From NCBI GenBank assembly GCA_963169105.1, contig OY720643.1, positions 96,668,848 through 96,732,847 of the forward strand: a stretch of 64,000 bases of DNA. The letters run 5' to 3'. Source of the stretch: Ceriagrion tenellum. Its lineage: Eukaryota > Arthropoda > Insecta > Odonata > Coenagrionidae. The notes beneath the pieces are model-generated. The model did not search any database. It was given only the letters and a program-made list of their open reading frames with translations, and was not told where the DNA came from. The position numbers were made by a program, and so were the translations under genes. Positions 11,881 through 25,548 of the stretch are shown piece by piece (position 1 is the stretch's first letter; every line of letters starts with the position of its first letter).

Positions 11881-13440
11881 TCCTCTTTGTGTATTGTAAG
11901 ATTTCACGAAAATTGCGAACATATGACAAGGGAAATTTATTTTACAATTACGGCATAAGATATTATTGCTATGCTATACAAAATCTAATTTTAAATGATT
12001 TTTAAATCACTAATTATAGTTGCACATCTACTTGCAGTTTTCCTCACGCACTACAGGATAATAAAAATAGGTATTTTGATAATAAAACCATAACAGTATA
12101 GATTTATAAATATTTTTTTTACGATGAAATATTCTGTTAACCGTATCTCGGTTCTTCCTTATTGTCATCCATCCCTTAATGCAACTCTCTGCCACCAAGC
12201 ACCTCAGAATCATGACTAAATTTCCCTCGATTAATGAACTTTTCGCCAAACTTACTTCATTTTCCAAAAAAAATACACACAGATACGCAAGCAGCATAGT
12301 TAATTGTGGGGTCGGACCCATAATCAAATAGGACCCATCATTAACTATTAGTGCGTCGTCTACACGGACATAATTTATTTGAGGTCGAATTTTAAGTTGT
12401 AATTAACTACTTTGTGTAGACAGGGTGATACTTAAGGTTCATTTTTAAGTTTTCAGTATATAAATTCTGCATTATTATAGAAACATAAGGATGAGTAATT
12501 ACATTATTACATACCTTTTATTAGAATAGCTACCATTACATAAAGGTGACTATCGATGTGTCGAAGATGTGTGAACTGTAATTTTGATAAATGAGTAAGG
12601 AGAGTCATTTGCTTTCAAAACCAATAAAGAAAATAACCTAACGTCAAAGTAATGCGAGAATCATGTTTTTGTTAAAAACAATGCATTCTACTCATTCGTT
12701 CATTCCAATTAGTGCTGCTGGCAACTGAAGATTTGTGTTGAGTAGTATCAATTCTTGTAGTTAGACTTTGTTAATAGACGCAATAGTTATCTGCACATGG
12801 CGTAGCTTCCCAGTTACATATCAAGGGCAGTCAATAAAAGACGAGTTTTTCCTTTCTTTTAACACTGCTTAGCTTATGGATTTTCGTCCTACCTATGATC
12901 TAACCAATATGAAACATAAAGCTTCTTTTAAAAGTATATTCCGGGACTTTGATAACTATGATGATTAAACACGCAAATAAAAAGTTAACCATTTTATAAT
13001 TACATAACAAATTACTTTTAAATCAAATAGCCTATAACTAATTTTAATAGAACACTCAACAATTGGTGCAGAAGCATCCATCAATAGTCTTACACTTCTC
13101 CATGATGATGACAGATAACGGAACTCTTGTCGTTATATGTCGATCAAAATCTCACTCTAGAGGCGGAAAAGTTTTGACAAACTATATTCGGAAGAGAAGA
13201 TATCCCTGCATTTCTAAGTACATACAATTAGTTTCCAGGTTGATTAAAAGCCACATTTGTTGAAGATAACGTGAGCACAAGCCGCATTAATTTCACAGAT
13301 ATTTTAAAGTGATTGACTGGCTTTGTCGTACAGACAACACCATCGCCTAAAAATATAATTATGATGAGCATAATCTCTTTCGCCTGTAACTTCTCTAGCA
13401 CATAGGGCGTGATGACTTAAATAATGTACTTGATAGTCTT
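11881..13440. other. AT-rich unassigned DNA
   Basis: Open frames at 12028-12327 (minus) and 13063-13263 (plus) have no recognisable domain. No RNA gene or repeat structure was seen. It ends at the tail of the LINE that follows. Confidence 0.55.
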
Positions 13441-14055
13441 ATTTCCACCATTAACTGTAATATATAATAATAATAATATAATTTATTGTTCTGTTGGTCA
13501 TTTGCATGACATGGAACATGGTCAGAAAATCAAGACGAAACAAGTACTCACATAAGAATATAACCATTGTAACACTATTAGCATAATTAAAATTTGTCAC
13601 TAAGGAACTCATTGATGCTATAATAGCATTTATGGAGCAAAAACTCTTTTAGATTTGTTTTAAAAATAGCCACATTGGACTTATTTTTATACAAGGAGGC
13701 AGTTCATTATAAATAATAGACAAGGAGTGATGTGGGCCTTTCTTGGATATAGCAAGTGGCTGAGTTCTTAGGTGAACATTCTCTCGTCCACGAGTAAGGT
13801 GACAATGAATGTTAGAGTTAGGCACAAACAAAGATGGGTTCACTTTTACAAAAACAGCAGCATGAAGAATATATATACATGGGAAAGTCATTATTTGAAG
13901 TTCCTAAAACAGGGGCCTTCCTGGTGTCCTAATGGATACATTAACCATTGCCTTCACTTACCTCTTTTGCATGGAAAATGCCTTCATTGCTGCACTAGAG
14001 TTACCCCAAAAGACAACCCCATATGCTAAGTAAGAGTGAACTTTGGTATAGTGCA
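13440..14055 (-). mobile_element. CR1-type LINE 3' end with ATA-rich tail
   Basis: Minus-strand LINE relic. Near 13965-14055 it reads VHYTKVHSYLAYGVVFWGNS followed by AMKAFSMQKR, the usual HSHLxYGxxxWGNS block of CR1-type RT C-termini. After a stop comes RTPGRPLF-ELQIMTFPCIYI (13870-13930), then NIHCHLTRGRENVHLRTQPLA and SIIYNELPP (13690-13810), the standard tail pattern. A frame change near 13650 leads to FKTNLKEFLLHKCYYSINEFL (about 13565-13640), the normal C-terminal helix. The 3' end is the ATA-rich run at about 13458-13480, preceded in element direction by a short UTR. The frames at 13649-13891 (minus) and 13772-14029 (plus) fall inside it and are not separate genes. Confidence 0.88.
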
Positions 14056-17000
14056 CAAGTATAGGAAATCAAGTCCTAAATTTACGTATCTTACGATATA
14101 TATTTCACAACAAAACCAATTATTCTAAACAAAATTATACGAAACTTTCAGATTTACCCATGTTTCCACCATGTATAATTCCCAATATGAAGCCCGAGAC
14201 AAAAACATTCATTGCTTTTAGAAGAGTTCCAATACTTTCACAGTGCACCAAGAGTACTCAACCTTAAGCTATTTATTAGATGTATGTATGCTATGTTAAA
14301 TAGGGATAATATTTTAAATAAATAAGGATAATATTTTAAACTTGGAGGTAACCTCTACAGATTAATGACCGACAACCGGTTCATTTAGCAGTTTCTAAAC
14401 ATTGCATGTAACAAATGATGTGATACGAAGTCACTCGCACGGGTGCATATACACCAGGGTTGAAATTTGCTATGAAAAAATCATTTAGCAGTGCCTACAC
14501 TACCCTGCATTCCCATTTTTCCATTAAAACTATAGGTTTTGGAAAACTTAATAGACCCAAATGGTTCTTTGACTTTCGCGTTCATTACCGTCACTATATA
14601 TTTTTTTTCTCGAAAATAGTGCCGATGTTTCACCATTGCTCCGGAATGAGCTTTGAGTACATTTAATGTTTACAGAGTATTTTTCAAGGCCTCATTATGA
14701 CCCTGGATTCATCTAGTTAAATGACCTTTAATATCAATATCAGCCTCCATTTCAAGATATCAGCTTTCCAAGATTGCTCTTTTTGTTGCATTTAAATCTT
14801 CATTATCGAGCGTGTTTGTGTTTGATTACTCTGCTCATAAAATGTTCTCTGACCTGCCGTAGCTTCAACGTAAGTTAAGATTCTTCTCAACATGTGGTGC
14901 TTTCCGATGAGTACCACGAAACTATTTACACAAATAATAGTGAAAATGGTTCATTACTAGTTTTGCAGTTTCACTGAGATACGATACAATAACTGTACTT
15001 TTCTGGAACTTAAAATGCCTATAAGGCATCACGTTTGCAAGAAACCATTTGAGAAAACTTCCTTGTATAGTAGTGGAAAAGGTTTGCAATACAAAACACC
15101 GCTTCGAAAATGTCGTTGAAAATTATTTATATTATATTTTATATTACCCAATGGTAACCTCATTTGCCATTAATTTATTCAAAGCTCGACAAATTTCAAA
15201 AATATCGGGAATAGTCAGGGTATCCTGGTTCACATCCCGGTCAATACAAGTCTTTTTTTGTCTGTGGAATGGCGCACTTTACTCCACGGTATTTTAACGT
15301 GGGAAGGAAGGTAACAGGAAGCTTGGAATTAGTGTAGGATAAATTTTTGAATAAGGTGCATCTGAGATTTATTTTTATGGTAGATGGAGGATTGATATGG
15401 TTGGGAATGAATAGTACATGAATTGTTTTAAGCTATATGTTTTTATAATGACTGTACTTGAAAGGAGTATATTTGGTGACTTGACCATGTTGAAAAATCA
15501 GCTGCGAGTCAAAAAACGATACAAATGTACCATTAAAGAGACTCTATAAAGGAGTTATACAAAGTGTTTAGTATAAGAGAAGGTGGTGGGGTGATAAGGG
15601 TGAGGCCTGTGAGTAGGAAATTAATAAAATGAGTCAATTTACTACATCTTCATTGGCTATGCCTTTCCCGGAAAGGAATATCGCAATCAGTATGAACACA
15701 GTGCCTTTATATGATCTGGAGTGTAAAATGATTGTACGGAAAGGGAAAATTCTTTAACTTCCTTTTTTGCTGATGTATTTCTAAGGACAACCACCAGATT
15801 TGGAAAAATGAATATTTCTATTTAATAAATACCAGTCAACTAACAACCATAAATGCATAAAGGTGATGTAAAAGTGAGTTATTTTTTCATTAATCAAAAA
15901 GTATGAGAGAGTATCCTGCTCTAAAAAAATACCGAGCTATTATTTACACCATTAATTATATCGATTATATTAATAATATCGATGGTACCACTGTGAAATA
16001 TTAGTATTTTTTCACACTTTGATAAGGTTGAATCAAAATTTAGCGGTCATTTAAAAATCCATTTACCTGAAAAATACGTCTTAAATTCGGGAGATTATTT
16101 CCACATATTTTACGGTTGTCCTCACGTCCAATTATTATAAGAGCAATTAAAAAGAAATATCTGTAAGTGGAGTAAAGATCAACAGAGGTGAACGTGTTTA
16201 GTGCTAGTCGACTAGTTCAACAAGTTAGTGAGACTGAAAGTCAGCAAATACTTCACTACTTATAGAACAATATTTTGAAATATAAATCTTCGTATAGTCT
16301 GTATTCAAAATTGAGTTCCATTTTTATAAACTAAATTTCCTACTGTAAGAAGCATACGTTCACTACGAACAAGTCACGTAATAGTATAATTTTTAAGTTA
16401 TTCACTTTGTTTTAATACGTTTATTGTTGCTCAGCTTTATTGGTTACAATCGATAGTAGGTAGTTTTTTGAGGACATTAGATGACTTTTTGACAAGCTTG
16501 CGACTCAGACCTCATGACTCACATTTTATGGTGTGCTGTATGAGGGAGGTTAATTAAAAGAAGTCACTCCACCTCTTTGATAAATGGCTAACATACCAGA
16601 TTATGGTTATTACGCAGAGTGCCGAAGGTATTGTTGCTGTGAAAAGTGATATGAGCGATCCTTTACTCTTTCAGCGTTTCGTTTGCACACGTCCGTTGGC
16701 TACATAAGTTTTCTAATCTAGTCCATCACCTGACGCGTGGAAGTTTGTCAACCTACGGCCAACAATTTTCCAGGGAGAAACGGCCCCCACTACATAAGGT
16801 TGCTATAGAAACACCGATTCTGAGGTAAATAATAGAAAAATCAGTCTGCCTTGAATTACCCCATCAATCCTGTTCTCTGCTACATCTATCATCTCCTCGT
16901 TTCTCTTCGTTTTTTATCCCGTTCTTTTTTACATATGTATAAATTTCTTGGTATACGTTGTAGGGATTATATATTAGTATTCCTTAATACTCGTTTCCTT

Positions 17001-17070
17001 AATTATTTGTCATGCGTTAAATATGTTCTGAGGACGCTTAAAATATAGATGAAATTGAAGACCAAAATAA
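14056..17070. other. AT-rich unassigned DNA
   Basis: No recognisable coding region. A 16-bp motif, GGATAATATTTTAAA with one flanking base, is repeated twice at 14304-14340. Near 15960-15985 there is a short imperfect palindrome around ATCGAT. At about 15205-15245 the text GGTTCACATCCCGGTCAATAC resembles a tRNA-type B box, as in SINEs, but no clear A box or full cloverleaf precedes it. The remaining frames (for example 15049-15297 and 16851-17048) look like chance. Confidence 0.5.
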
Positions 17071-17199
17071 GATATTTTATAGACCTTTTGGGTTGTGTGG
17101 ATAAATAATTCTGTGGGAAGAGGTTGGGAGTGATAAATGAACCAAATATTCAGCTAGTGGAGTGGAAAAAAGGATGTTAGAGAGAGAAGGCATGGGATA

Positions 17200-17520
17200 G
17201 GGCAAGATAAACAGGATTTTTTCGCCGTCGTTCCGGGGAGAAGGTGAAGTGCAAGCATTTAACAAGTCTAACTCACTTTCCGAAGGCAAAGTTTCGTGAG
17301 AGAAGAAAACTCAAGTCTTGAACATCTTGCTCTTTCCACTGGGAGAACTTCTCGTAGACGGGAATGTGGGTTGAGCGGGGGAAACAAGGAGGTGGCAAAA
17401 GTAGACGGTCGTAAAGAGGCTTTGGGGCGGACCAGGGCCTCTCCTGATAGAGGGCGGCTTCAATGCCAACCTGCAAGACGGGCTTTCGGTAGGGAAGAAG
17501 AGTTACAGTTTTCTCGATAA
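17200..17520 (+). other. Purine-rich island
   Basis: The plus strand is strongly G+A-rich and GC-richer than the AT-rich flanks. Frames on both strands (17296-17520 plus, 17273-17476 minus) stay open because of this composition and have no domain. It is one of several similar islands in the window. Confidence 0.5.
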
Positions 17521-20500
17521 AGACAAATTTTGAAAGTTAGAAACCAATTAAATTATCCGAAAAGTGCGATGGTTTTGAAGACTGTGCAAATGTAGAGAAG
17601 TAAATCCCGAACATACTAAAAAGTGAAACGTGTCAATATGAATCAGTATGGCTCAAGGAATGTAAGCTCATGCACAGTGATCGTGACTTTGAGTATTAAT
17701 CAAGAATAAATTAAGAACAACAAACTCCATTAAATGATAAAGAAAGCAAAGCACTTAACAGGGATAGTTGATCACGGAGATACACGACAAAAATGTGAGA
17801 TACAAGAAAAGTTTTACGTATGGAATGTGACACACAATCTGTAACGTAAATATAGAAATAACTTTCATCAAAAGCAACAAGAAAGCATTGTCAGAACAAA
17901 ATTGCCAAATTTAAGGGCATATTTTTGTCAATCATAAGTAAGATAAAATAATTTAAAGTAAGGGACAGATGATATGAATAAGTTTGAATTAAATAAATAT
18001 ATAAAATATTAGCTTTATCGAGAAATGTAAATGCTAGCACAAAACCTAATGATTGCTGGATTAGATTTTTCAAGCATTAAAATACTTTTCCCAAAAAAGA
18101 CAAATATATAAAGATATTTACATTACCCGAGAAGAGTTATGGTTTCAAAGTACGACAAACCTGCGATGAGAATAATGTCACGTTTTTGAGTGAATCATTC
18201 CAATACACGTTTGTGCTCTAGCTACAATTCTAAAATTGGAATAGCGATTTATAGCATTTTTTAAGTAAAGGTTTTTTTATCATATAGGTATGAGCATTTT
18301 ATATCATTTGCAAATCATGTACCAAGGGCTTTGTAGCAAAATGGTGGAAGCAGTAAAATAAATATTGATAAATTTAAAATAGCAAATACTCATGAAAATA
18401 ATTGTAAGATATATCGCAGCAATAGAAACAGTTGTTTAATGCAATCGCAGCAAATGTCTAATTAAATACTTCCTGCACTATTCTGGATTAAATTACTTCA
18501 GTATTTAGAGAGGAATGCACCTTGAACCTTGAAAACTCTTTCAATGACCGAAAGAAAGAAATGAGTTCGTAGTGATAGAAATAGTCAAAAATTAAATGAA
18601 GCACTTGAAAGTGAAACATATCCACATGCATCTGTTCGTGAACCTATACTCATTTGTGCATACATATGGAGGTTCTTAGTGGTTATAGATTAAACATTAA
18701 TATTCATGTTCATAAATTTGTATGTAACAATTTAATGTAACATAACCAATGTTTATACATTTTAATGTAACAATTTAATGACTCCCACGAATCAAGATTC
18801 TAGCATTGTATTGATAGCATAGAACTGTAACAAACCGAGACGGAAAATTATGATATGGATAATCCTCAATAAGAAATTAAATGGCAAGAATTATCATCTT
18901 AATCGTAGTAAAGCTAATGCTGAAAGAAATTGATTGAATATTCACAGACAATCAATAATAATAACTTTAAGACAGTCATTTTAATAGCCTCAATTTTGAT
19001 GTGATTATATTCAATTAAATTAATATATACAAGTATTTTTATGAATTGAATGATTTGTTTCATATCACAATTTTTTCCTTTATTTCAGAAATATTTTAGA
19101 GGAAAGCTCGGGTTTACACGTTCCCTGCAAGAAATAATTCAATCTGAATGATAATATTCCAACAAAGAGAGAGTACAAAAAATCTTCATGGGTTAATTAC
19201 TCAATTTAACTAACTCAAAATGAATTTTGAATACGTAAATACTAGCTTAATGCCGTCACTACATCGGCCTTTACTTCGACGTCAAAGCCAAATGAACGGC
19301 TTTCAAATTCACTGTCTTCAACCTTTTCATACGAGCTTCCTGTAAGTCGAGTACGTTTACTGCGTAGATGCCACTCAGCGGAAATAATTTCGACCTTTTG
19401 AGGGCACTGTAATTAAGAGTGAGCATGCAGCAGTATTTTGAAGCCATTCCGGAAATTAAAACTAGTTCGTTGCTCCTTTCTGGCGACTAACACAACGGAC
19501 AGAGGTCCGCAAAAGAGATGTTCCGCTCCCTTCCAAAATGCCACTATGGTTACACGCTCTGAGTATGAAGACTAATTTAATGATCCAAATTTTTCCCAGG
19601 AAATGCAGTGTAGCGGAAATTCACTCCCCTGAGAGCGAACCTTTGTGATTTCTCGTCAAGGAATAAATGGGCTTATAAGTAACGAGTCATGCACTGAGAT
19701 TACGTTAGATCCGCAATATTCTTCAGTATTATCTCGCATAATCCTGACAAAGCAAAATAATTTCTGGCTTCAACCTTACAGATGCCCACAAAAAAGGAAC
19801 CCTGTGCATTTATTCCGGGGGTTTTCATTAAAACAGGAACACTTAAAGCATGAATATGTATTCTCATACTTTTTACCAAGGTCGGGCTGTATTAGAAAGG
19901 TTTTTTCCCCTTAGTGTCACCAAACAGTATTTATTACACAACTGATGAACTTGGGTTTAAATTGAACGGAGTTTTTATCATTATATTTCAGAATGCTGTA
20001 GTTCACTCTCATCGAAAAAAAAGAATTTGGCCTTGAGATATCATACTGACGTAAGCCGTGGAGTACCTTCCCGCATCTTTGCGGAGCTGATGTTATCTGA
20101 GAGCGTTTTTATATTTTTCTTTCGGTAGTAAGCGTGACCGTTACTGATTGTAGGATGGATGTTTTTTTATCCAAGCAAATAATTACCACGAGAATAATAT
20201 CCAGGTGGGTTTCTCCCAAATATTTAAGGTGCCCACAAGTCTGAATCAATCATGGCAAAAACTAAAAGGTCGTACTCTTTTTTCTGTTATTCTAAAAATT
20301 CTATCGTAAAGACTTTAAATCCCAATAAATACATGCATGTATCGTTGAAAGTGCGACAGTGTTTATAAATACGCATATTTGAGCATAGCACATAATTTAT
20401 AGATTTTAAGAAAACCTACAAAAAAGGGGTACTGAGGATGAGTGGGTAGCTTTGAGGGTGTGAATGGAGGAAAGAGGTCATCTTTTCATCAAGTAAGAAA

Positions 20501-20830
20501 GAAAATGGGCATCAAGTGAAAAACGGCATAAGTGCAATGTTAACTTTTAAACCATCAAAACTCAATTTCCTTCTTCAATATCTTATATACATGGCATAAA
20601 AACAGCAGAATCCGTGAATGCATTTTCATTGTCTATGTCATTATTTATTAGTAATATTTTACGGTAGAGGAATATTATCTATAGAATATTAAGCACAATC
20701 TATCTATCCTGGAATTATCATGAGGATTGTACATTATATAAAGTCTCAAGAGTTGTTTACCTACTGATGGTCCAAAGGCAATTTCTGACAATAAAAATTA
20801 AAACAATATTAAAATCCTAACTATCTACTA
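17521..20830. other. AT-rich unassigned DNA
   Basis: No gene recognised. Short direct repeats of a TAACAATTTAATG motif lie near 18725-18780. A 19.2-19.7 kb patch is GC-richer but carries only short frames (for example 19645-19914) without recognisable features. No RNA gene or transposon terminus was identified. Confidence 0.55.
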
Positions 20831-20833
20831 AAA

Positions 20834-21170
20834 TTGTTCAATAAAAAACTCCTAAACCTGATTCATTTTACCCGACCGAATTCAGACCTTTTTTATTACC
20901 CCAGGCACTACGCCACAACCTTTCAGAACTCATTCCAAATAACCTCAACTAAATTTTGGAACTCCCTCTCTATATTCTTGAAACAAAGTTCATCAGTTAA
21001 ATCTTTAAAAACTAAATTATACGCATATCCATGCAACAACAGAATACTTGCAGTTGAGTATTTTGTTGTCAAAATTAAAAATTATGAATTATTGTAAACA
21101 AATGACGAAAAAATATGAACTAATGTCAATCATAATTATGTATGTTCTCAATAAATTCAAAAATATGTAT
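20834..21170 (+). mobile_element. CR1/Jockey-type LINE extreme 3' end
   Basis: Plus-strand relic of the last residues of a LINE ORF2 and its 3' UTR. The frame 20834-21097 holds FYYPRHYATTFQNSFQI and TKFWNSLS, followed by a Ser-rich turn and VKSLKTKLY, matching the conserved pattern (I/V)PxxRTxxYxxSFxxxxxxxWNSLPxxL...SVxxFKxxLxxYL. The frame is open for 87 codons and ends in a natural-looking position. The next 80 bp are A-rich with AATAAA at about 21150, a likely polyadenylation signal of the element. No RT blocks can be read upstream, so this copy is strongly 5'-truncated. Its sequence differs from family A. Confidence 0.75.
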
Positions 21171-22200
21171 GCTTAATGGCATTGACGAATACTGACTTCT
21201 TATTTTGTATTTAATTCATATTACATGTCTTGTAAAAACAGAGCATGGTTTTTTTCACTAAATGTACTTGGTCTTACAGGGAATCCCTTTGATCAATAAA
21301 CTTGTATCAATGTACACGTATGTATCAATTAATCATCACCTTTTCTGCATTCACTCCCTACAGCTTAACAAATATATTCTCCCAAATTCAAAATTCAAAT
21401 TCACAAAAATTTTCCCAAAGTATTTTTTGGATTATTTTTTTTTAGAAATATCGCTCCTTTCAGCGGGTAGGATTTTCCCCAACCAAGATGACTCTCTGAG
21501 CCTAATACGATAGCGAAATTATAAGTATAAGGTCCACAGTTATATTTTAATCAAATTTATAACAAATGTAACTGATATGAGTAAATGAAATTAAAAATAA
21601 TTCTCAGAGATTATTTTTTACCTGCGACAACCGATCACGATATGTAGGAGATATTTGTAAGCTGAAGGCATTACTGAATGACGAAACAACTGAAAATGCA
21701 TTAGTATGAAATAGAAAGCATCATCGTAAATTTAAAGCCTGCAGTAAGTTTGAACCGTGTACAAACTAGGATAATTTAGATCTCCGAGGAAAATTTGTAA
21801 CATTTCGTGCCCTTAGTCATTTTAAATTATTCAATCACAAAATGCTGAAATTCCACTCACATATCCTAGCTATTTCCTAACTCCTGCCCCTTCCTTCTAG
21901 TTCCTCCACCACATTTCCCCCGACTCAAAAAAACCTTAAATTCTCCTAGTTTATCCTTCCGTTTTACCGACATTCTTATTAACAACCCTCTCCCTCTCCT
22001 AATTTCACTCCTGCTTTCCAAAGTTGGAATATAAGGCCTGCCCCTCAAAATTAAAAAAAAACATTGACAATAGTAAAAATTAACTCAAAAGTCCGCGGTG
22101 AGTTTAAATTATAGTTTGGAATAAAACATGCCTATAATTCAAGAATATTTGACGTAAATATTTTCCAAAAAGTAACGCGCGAGGCTTTTACAAAAAAGTA
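21171..22200. other. AT-rich unassigned DNA
   Basis: The frames at 21262-21513 (plus) and 21866-22048 (minus) are short and unrecognised. A pyrimidine-rich patch lies at 21880-22050. Nothing else was seen. Confidence 0.5.
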
Positions 22201-22222
22201 AACTCATGGGATGCGCACAGAA

Positions 22223-23280
22223 TCAAATGAAATTGTCATGGCAAGTTCTTTCATCCCCTTCCCGTGTAACACTCATCCGTCCAGATGAGAACCTTGATAA
22301 ATGAAGAGAGAGGTTGACCCTTAAGAATCCAGACACGGAAATTCCCAAAAGAAAAGAAAGTCCTTCATATGTTTGTTTCAAAGAAAATCTGAAAGAAGTG
22401 GGGCCAAGTGAATTATTTGCGAGCACAAAATTATATCCAAATCTCAACCCGGGATACCGGCGTTGGATCTGAGGTCGATCTATACAGATTACACGACCGA
22501 GGTCTCTCCCTTTGCCGGGACCGACGCCAGCAAAGGTCGCGCTCGGACATTCACCGTGCGAGATATACGTTTTCCCCGTTAGGAAAGTACGTAAATCATC
22601 ATACACTCAGATATTCGTACAAAAAAAGGTGTAGGGACAGAGGAAGCAGCGAGAGGCACGTTTTACAGATTTCCTCTCGACAAAAAAAAACAAGAAGGGA
22701 AGTAGGAGGAAAAAAATTCACATGGGAAATCGATCTAAGGCAAAAACAAAAAAATAGGGAGTTTTCATTTTCTCCCTTTGTCTCCCCCTTTAGTTCAACT
22801 GAGAACGAATCCCAGGTTGACATTGAAAATACCCCCATTTTTGCCCGCCTCCTCTCTTTCTTTCCATTCCACTGTCTCCGGACGGATATTCAAGATGCTT
22901 TATGCATCCTTCATGTCTTCCCCCTCCTTTTCCATTTCCCGCCCCACAACCCTATATCTACCCGTTTCCCTCTTGTTATCATAAACAAGGCCATAAACTT
23001 AACGCAGGAGACACAAAACTATCCGGCACTTTATTTTCATCGTAAACTATTAGGTCTTGGAAGGGTAGGGAACGTCCCAGGCAAATGACTCGGAAAGTAG
23101 CATGGATCGGGGGGTGGCGACAGCCTATCCGAAATATGGGAGAAGGAAGAGTTGGAGTGGGGAAGAAAAGCAAAGAAGGAGAAAGAAAACGATGGAAATT
23201 CGAGTGATGGAATTAGGACGAATGTAAGATATAAAGGAGAACAACAGCTAGCCTCCTTTGTTTTCATGATTAGGGATGTC
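22223..23280. other. GC-richer island with overlapping long open frames
   Basis: The longest open frame of the window (22408-23088 plus, 226 codons) lies here, overlapped by minus frames at 22223-22606, 22599-22838 and 22979-23282. The plus frame is rich in Arg, Ser and Pro, has no recognisable domain, and changes character from CpG-rich (22440-22600) to pyrimidine-rich (22760-22980), after which the DNA turns purine-rich (23100-23240). Openness on both strands suggests low stop density from composition rather than selection. An unrecognised exon, a CpG-type promoter or a non-coding RNA exon remain possible. I do not assign a gene. Confidence 0.4.
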
Positions 23281-24770
23281 AAGTAAAGAGGCTACTTCAG
23301 TTTAGATCCTTCATTACCTTTACATGACCTTTCCTTTAGAACCGTATGAAAACCTAATTAATATCCTTCCAAAATAGTTATATCTTAGAGTTATTTCATA
23401 TATGGGTCATACTATTTTATGTCCTCACGATACGCTAATTTATTTTGTTTTGTGTGTACAGTATTTTTGCCATAATTGTCACTCGACAGCATTACAAAAT
23501 CGATAAATAAAGACGAGAATGCATGCTAATTTGTAAGCAAGAGTTTGTACTTGTGTTGAATAACTTATCATTATTTGTATTGTCTCGTCCCACTAAAAAA
23601 GCCTCGCAACATGATATTTTCTACATAAATTAACATCTCGTAGTATTTATGATTCAGTGGACTTGGTAATTCTGATCACTTGTAGCATGTAAACCCGTAT
23701 ACCATATCTAAGTATGTTTTATCAACGTTCTGCTCCCTTCGTTTCAAGGTCTGGCCTTGCATCGTTCTCCTGACTTCTTCGTGTCTCGCTTAACGACAGA
23801 TTGGGGGAGCGTCCGCGACTTCATCTTAACTGGAGAGGGTAAAGCATGCATGGTGTTAAAACATAACTTAGGATACGCCCTGAAGATGATTTGCACGATA
23901 TTTTGTGGACGATGAAGTAGATAACCAATCAATTTCCTTGATAGTTATATCTCTAAAAAAATCGATGAATCTTCTTGATTATTTCATACCTTGAAAGTTA
24001 TATAATTGTCATTTTTTGATATGAAATTGAAACTCTCAACGTATATAGAATTATTTAGTGTCATATTTGAGTAGCACACTTGGCGCAAAATTTCATTTCC
24101 ATCCCAAATAAAAATGTTGCGTTGTTATGCGTCGAAAGTAAGCATTTACAGGTTATTCAATAAGTGCGTAAGAAGTCGCGTCATCAAAAAGGCCTCACAA
24201 TGACTTGAAGTAATCCTACAGAATCCCTTTTCTTTCAATTTTACATGTTCAAATGGCAAGGAACAGCTTAATACTATTTAATTGTCTTACGTATTGGAAA
24301 GACAAGGAAATTTTTTTCATCCAATCGGCTTAATAAAAATGAAAGTCACATAATGCATGTTTTACATTCATTATTCGCGATAAACTTTGAAATAGTAACA
24401 TGAAATCAGTTATAGAACTGTCTTGTCAACCAATTTTTACAGTTCTTTCCTATTAACTAATTTTTATTTTCGGATAGGAGAAGAGTTTACGAGAAAATTA
24501 TCTATCAAGTCTTGAATTTGAAAAAAAAAATGACGTTAGGAACAACAACGCCACAATAAATATGGCATGATCATGAGTGTAGTGTTTTAAAACATGTTTA
24601 AGATAAGACACCGCAAAGGTGCAGGAAAAGGCATGTAGACAATATGTAGTCATAATGCGTGGGGTAAAATACCGATTAAGGTAGATTAAAGTGAAAGATA
24701 GCAAATACCCTCGACACATAAAAAGTCGCAGGCCCCTATTTCAATCATCACCGCAGCATCGGTCCTACCA
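23281..24770. other. AT-rich unassigned DNA
   Basis: The minus-strand frames at 23744-23932 and 24498-24719 are unrecognised. No repeat or RNA gene was seen. Confidence 0.5.
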
Positions 24771-25370
24771 AACGTCATTTTGTCTATAACGCCTACTCTT
24801 TTCTCATTCCCTGCTTTTCAAACTTCCTTCAATTCATCACGGCCTCTAGCATCCCCTTGGCCATCATTACAACTTCCAACTACCTCATGTATGTTCTTAT
24901 CATCTCAAGTGATTTTCCCTTCTTATCCACCACACAAAGAAATTCCTTACAAGTCTCCCTTTACGATAAACATACTTTTTACATTCTCATACACACACGC
25001 AAACGCACATCAAATGCCCACATCCTACCCTCGTTTTCACTTCTTCTCCTTGGCGCGATGGTAAAAGTGGTAAATAGTCTGATGTTTCGTGATATGTTAC
25101 ACCATTACTGCGACGGTAACGGGGAAGAAGGGAGAACACACGAGAGGTGAAACAAGGACAAACGTTTGCTAGAGTTCCAAAGCGAAGGAGAGAGGAGAGG
25201 AAGGAAAGATCAATGGTTGGAAAAGTACGGATCGGAGTGGGCTTCGGAGTGTGAGAACAAGGTCTTCCCGGCGACATTTTGGAAGGTAACTTATACCCAT
25301 TTCATCCATCACACCTCTCTCTTTCACAGGGTTACCAACCCCTGTTAAAGCAAGAAATAGCATCCTCCAC
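24770..25370. other. Strand-asymmetric island: pyrimidine-rich, then purine-rich
   Basis: The plus strand is C/T-rich from about 24780 to 25050 and G/A-rich from about 25070 to 25260, with higher GC than the flanks. Open frames overlap on both strands (24780-25064, 24857-25150, 24987-25277, 25169-25363) and none shows a domain. An ACACACACGCAAACGCACA-like stretch lies near 24990. Confidence 0.4.
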
Positions 25371-25548
25371 TTTCAGAGAGGCTGGAAGACGTCAACCATT
25401 ATCATACCGAATATCACTGTGCGGTGTCATTACAACAGGCATATGAAATAGAAAGTTTAGAGGAATAACAGTAATAAACAGGGTGACTAAGGGATTAAAA
25501 GTTGCGTCAAATTTAAAGAGTATCACCTAATTATCACATACTAAATAC

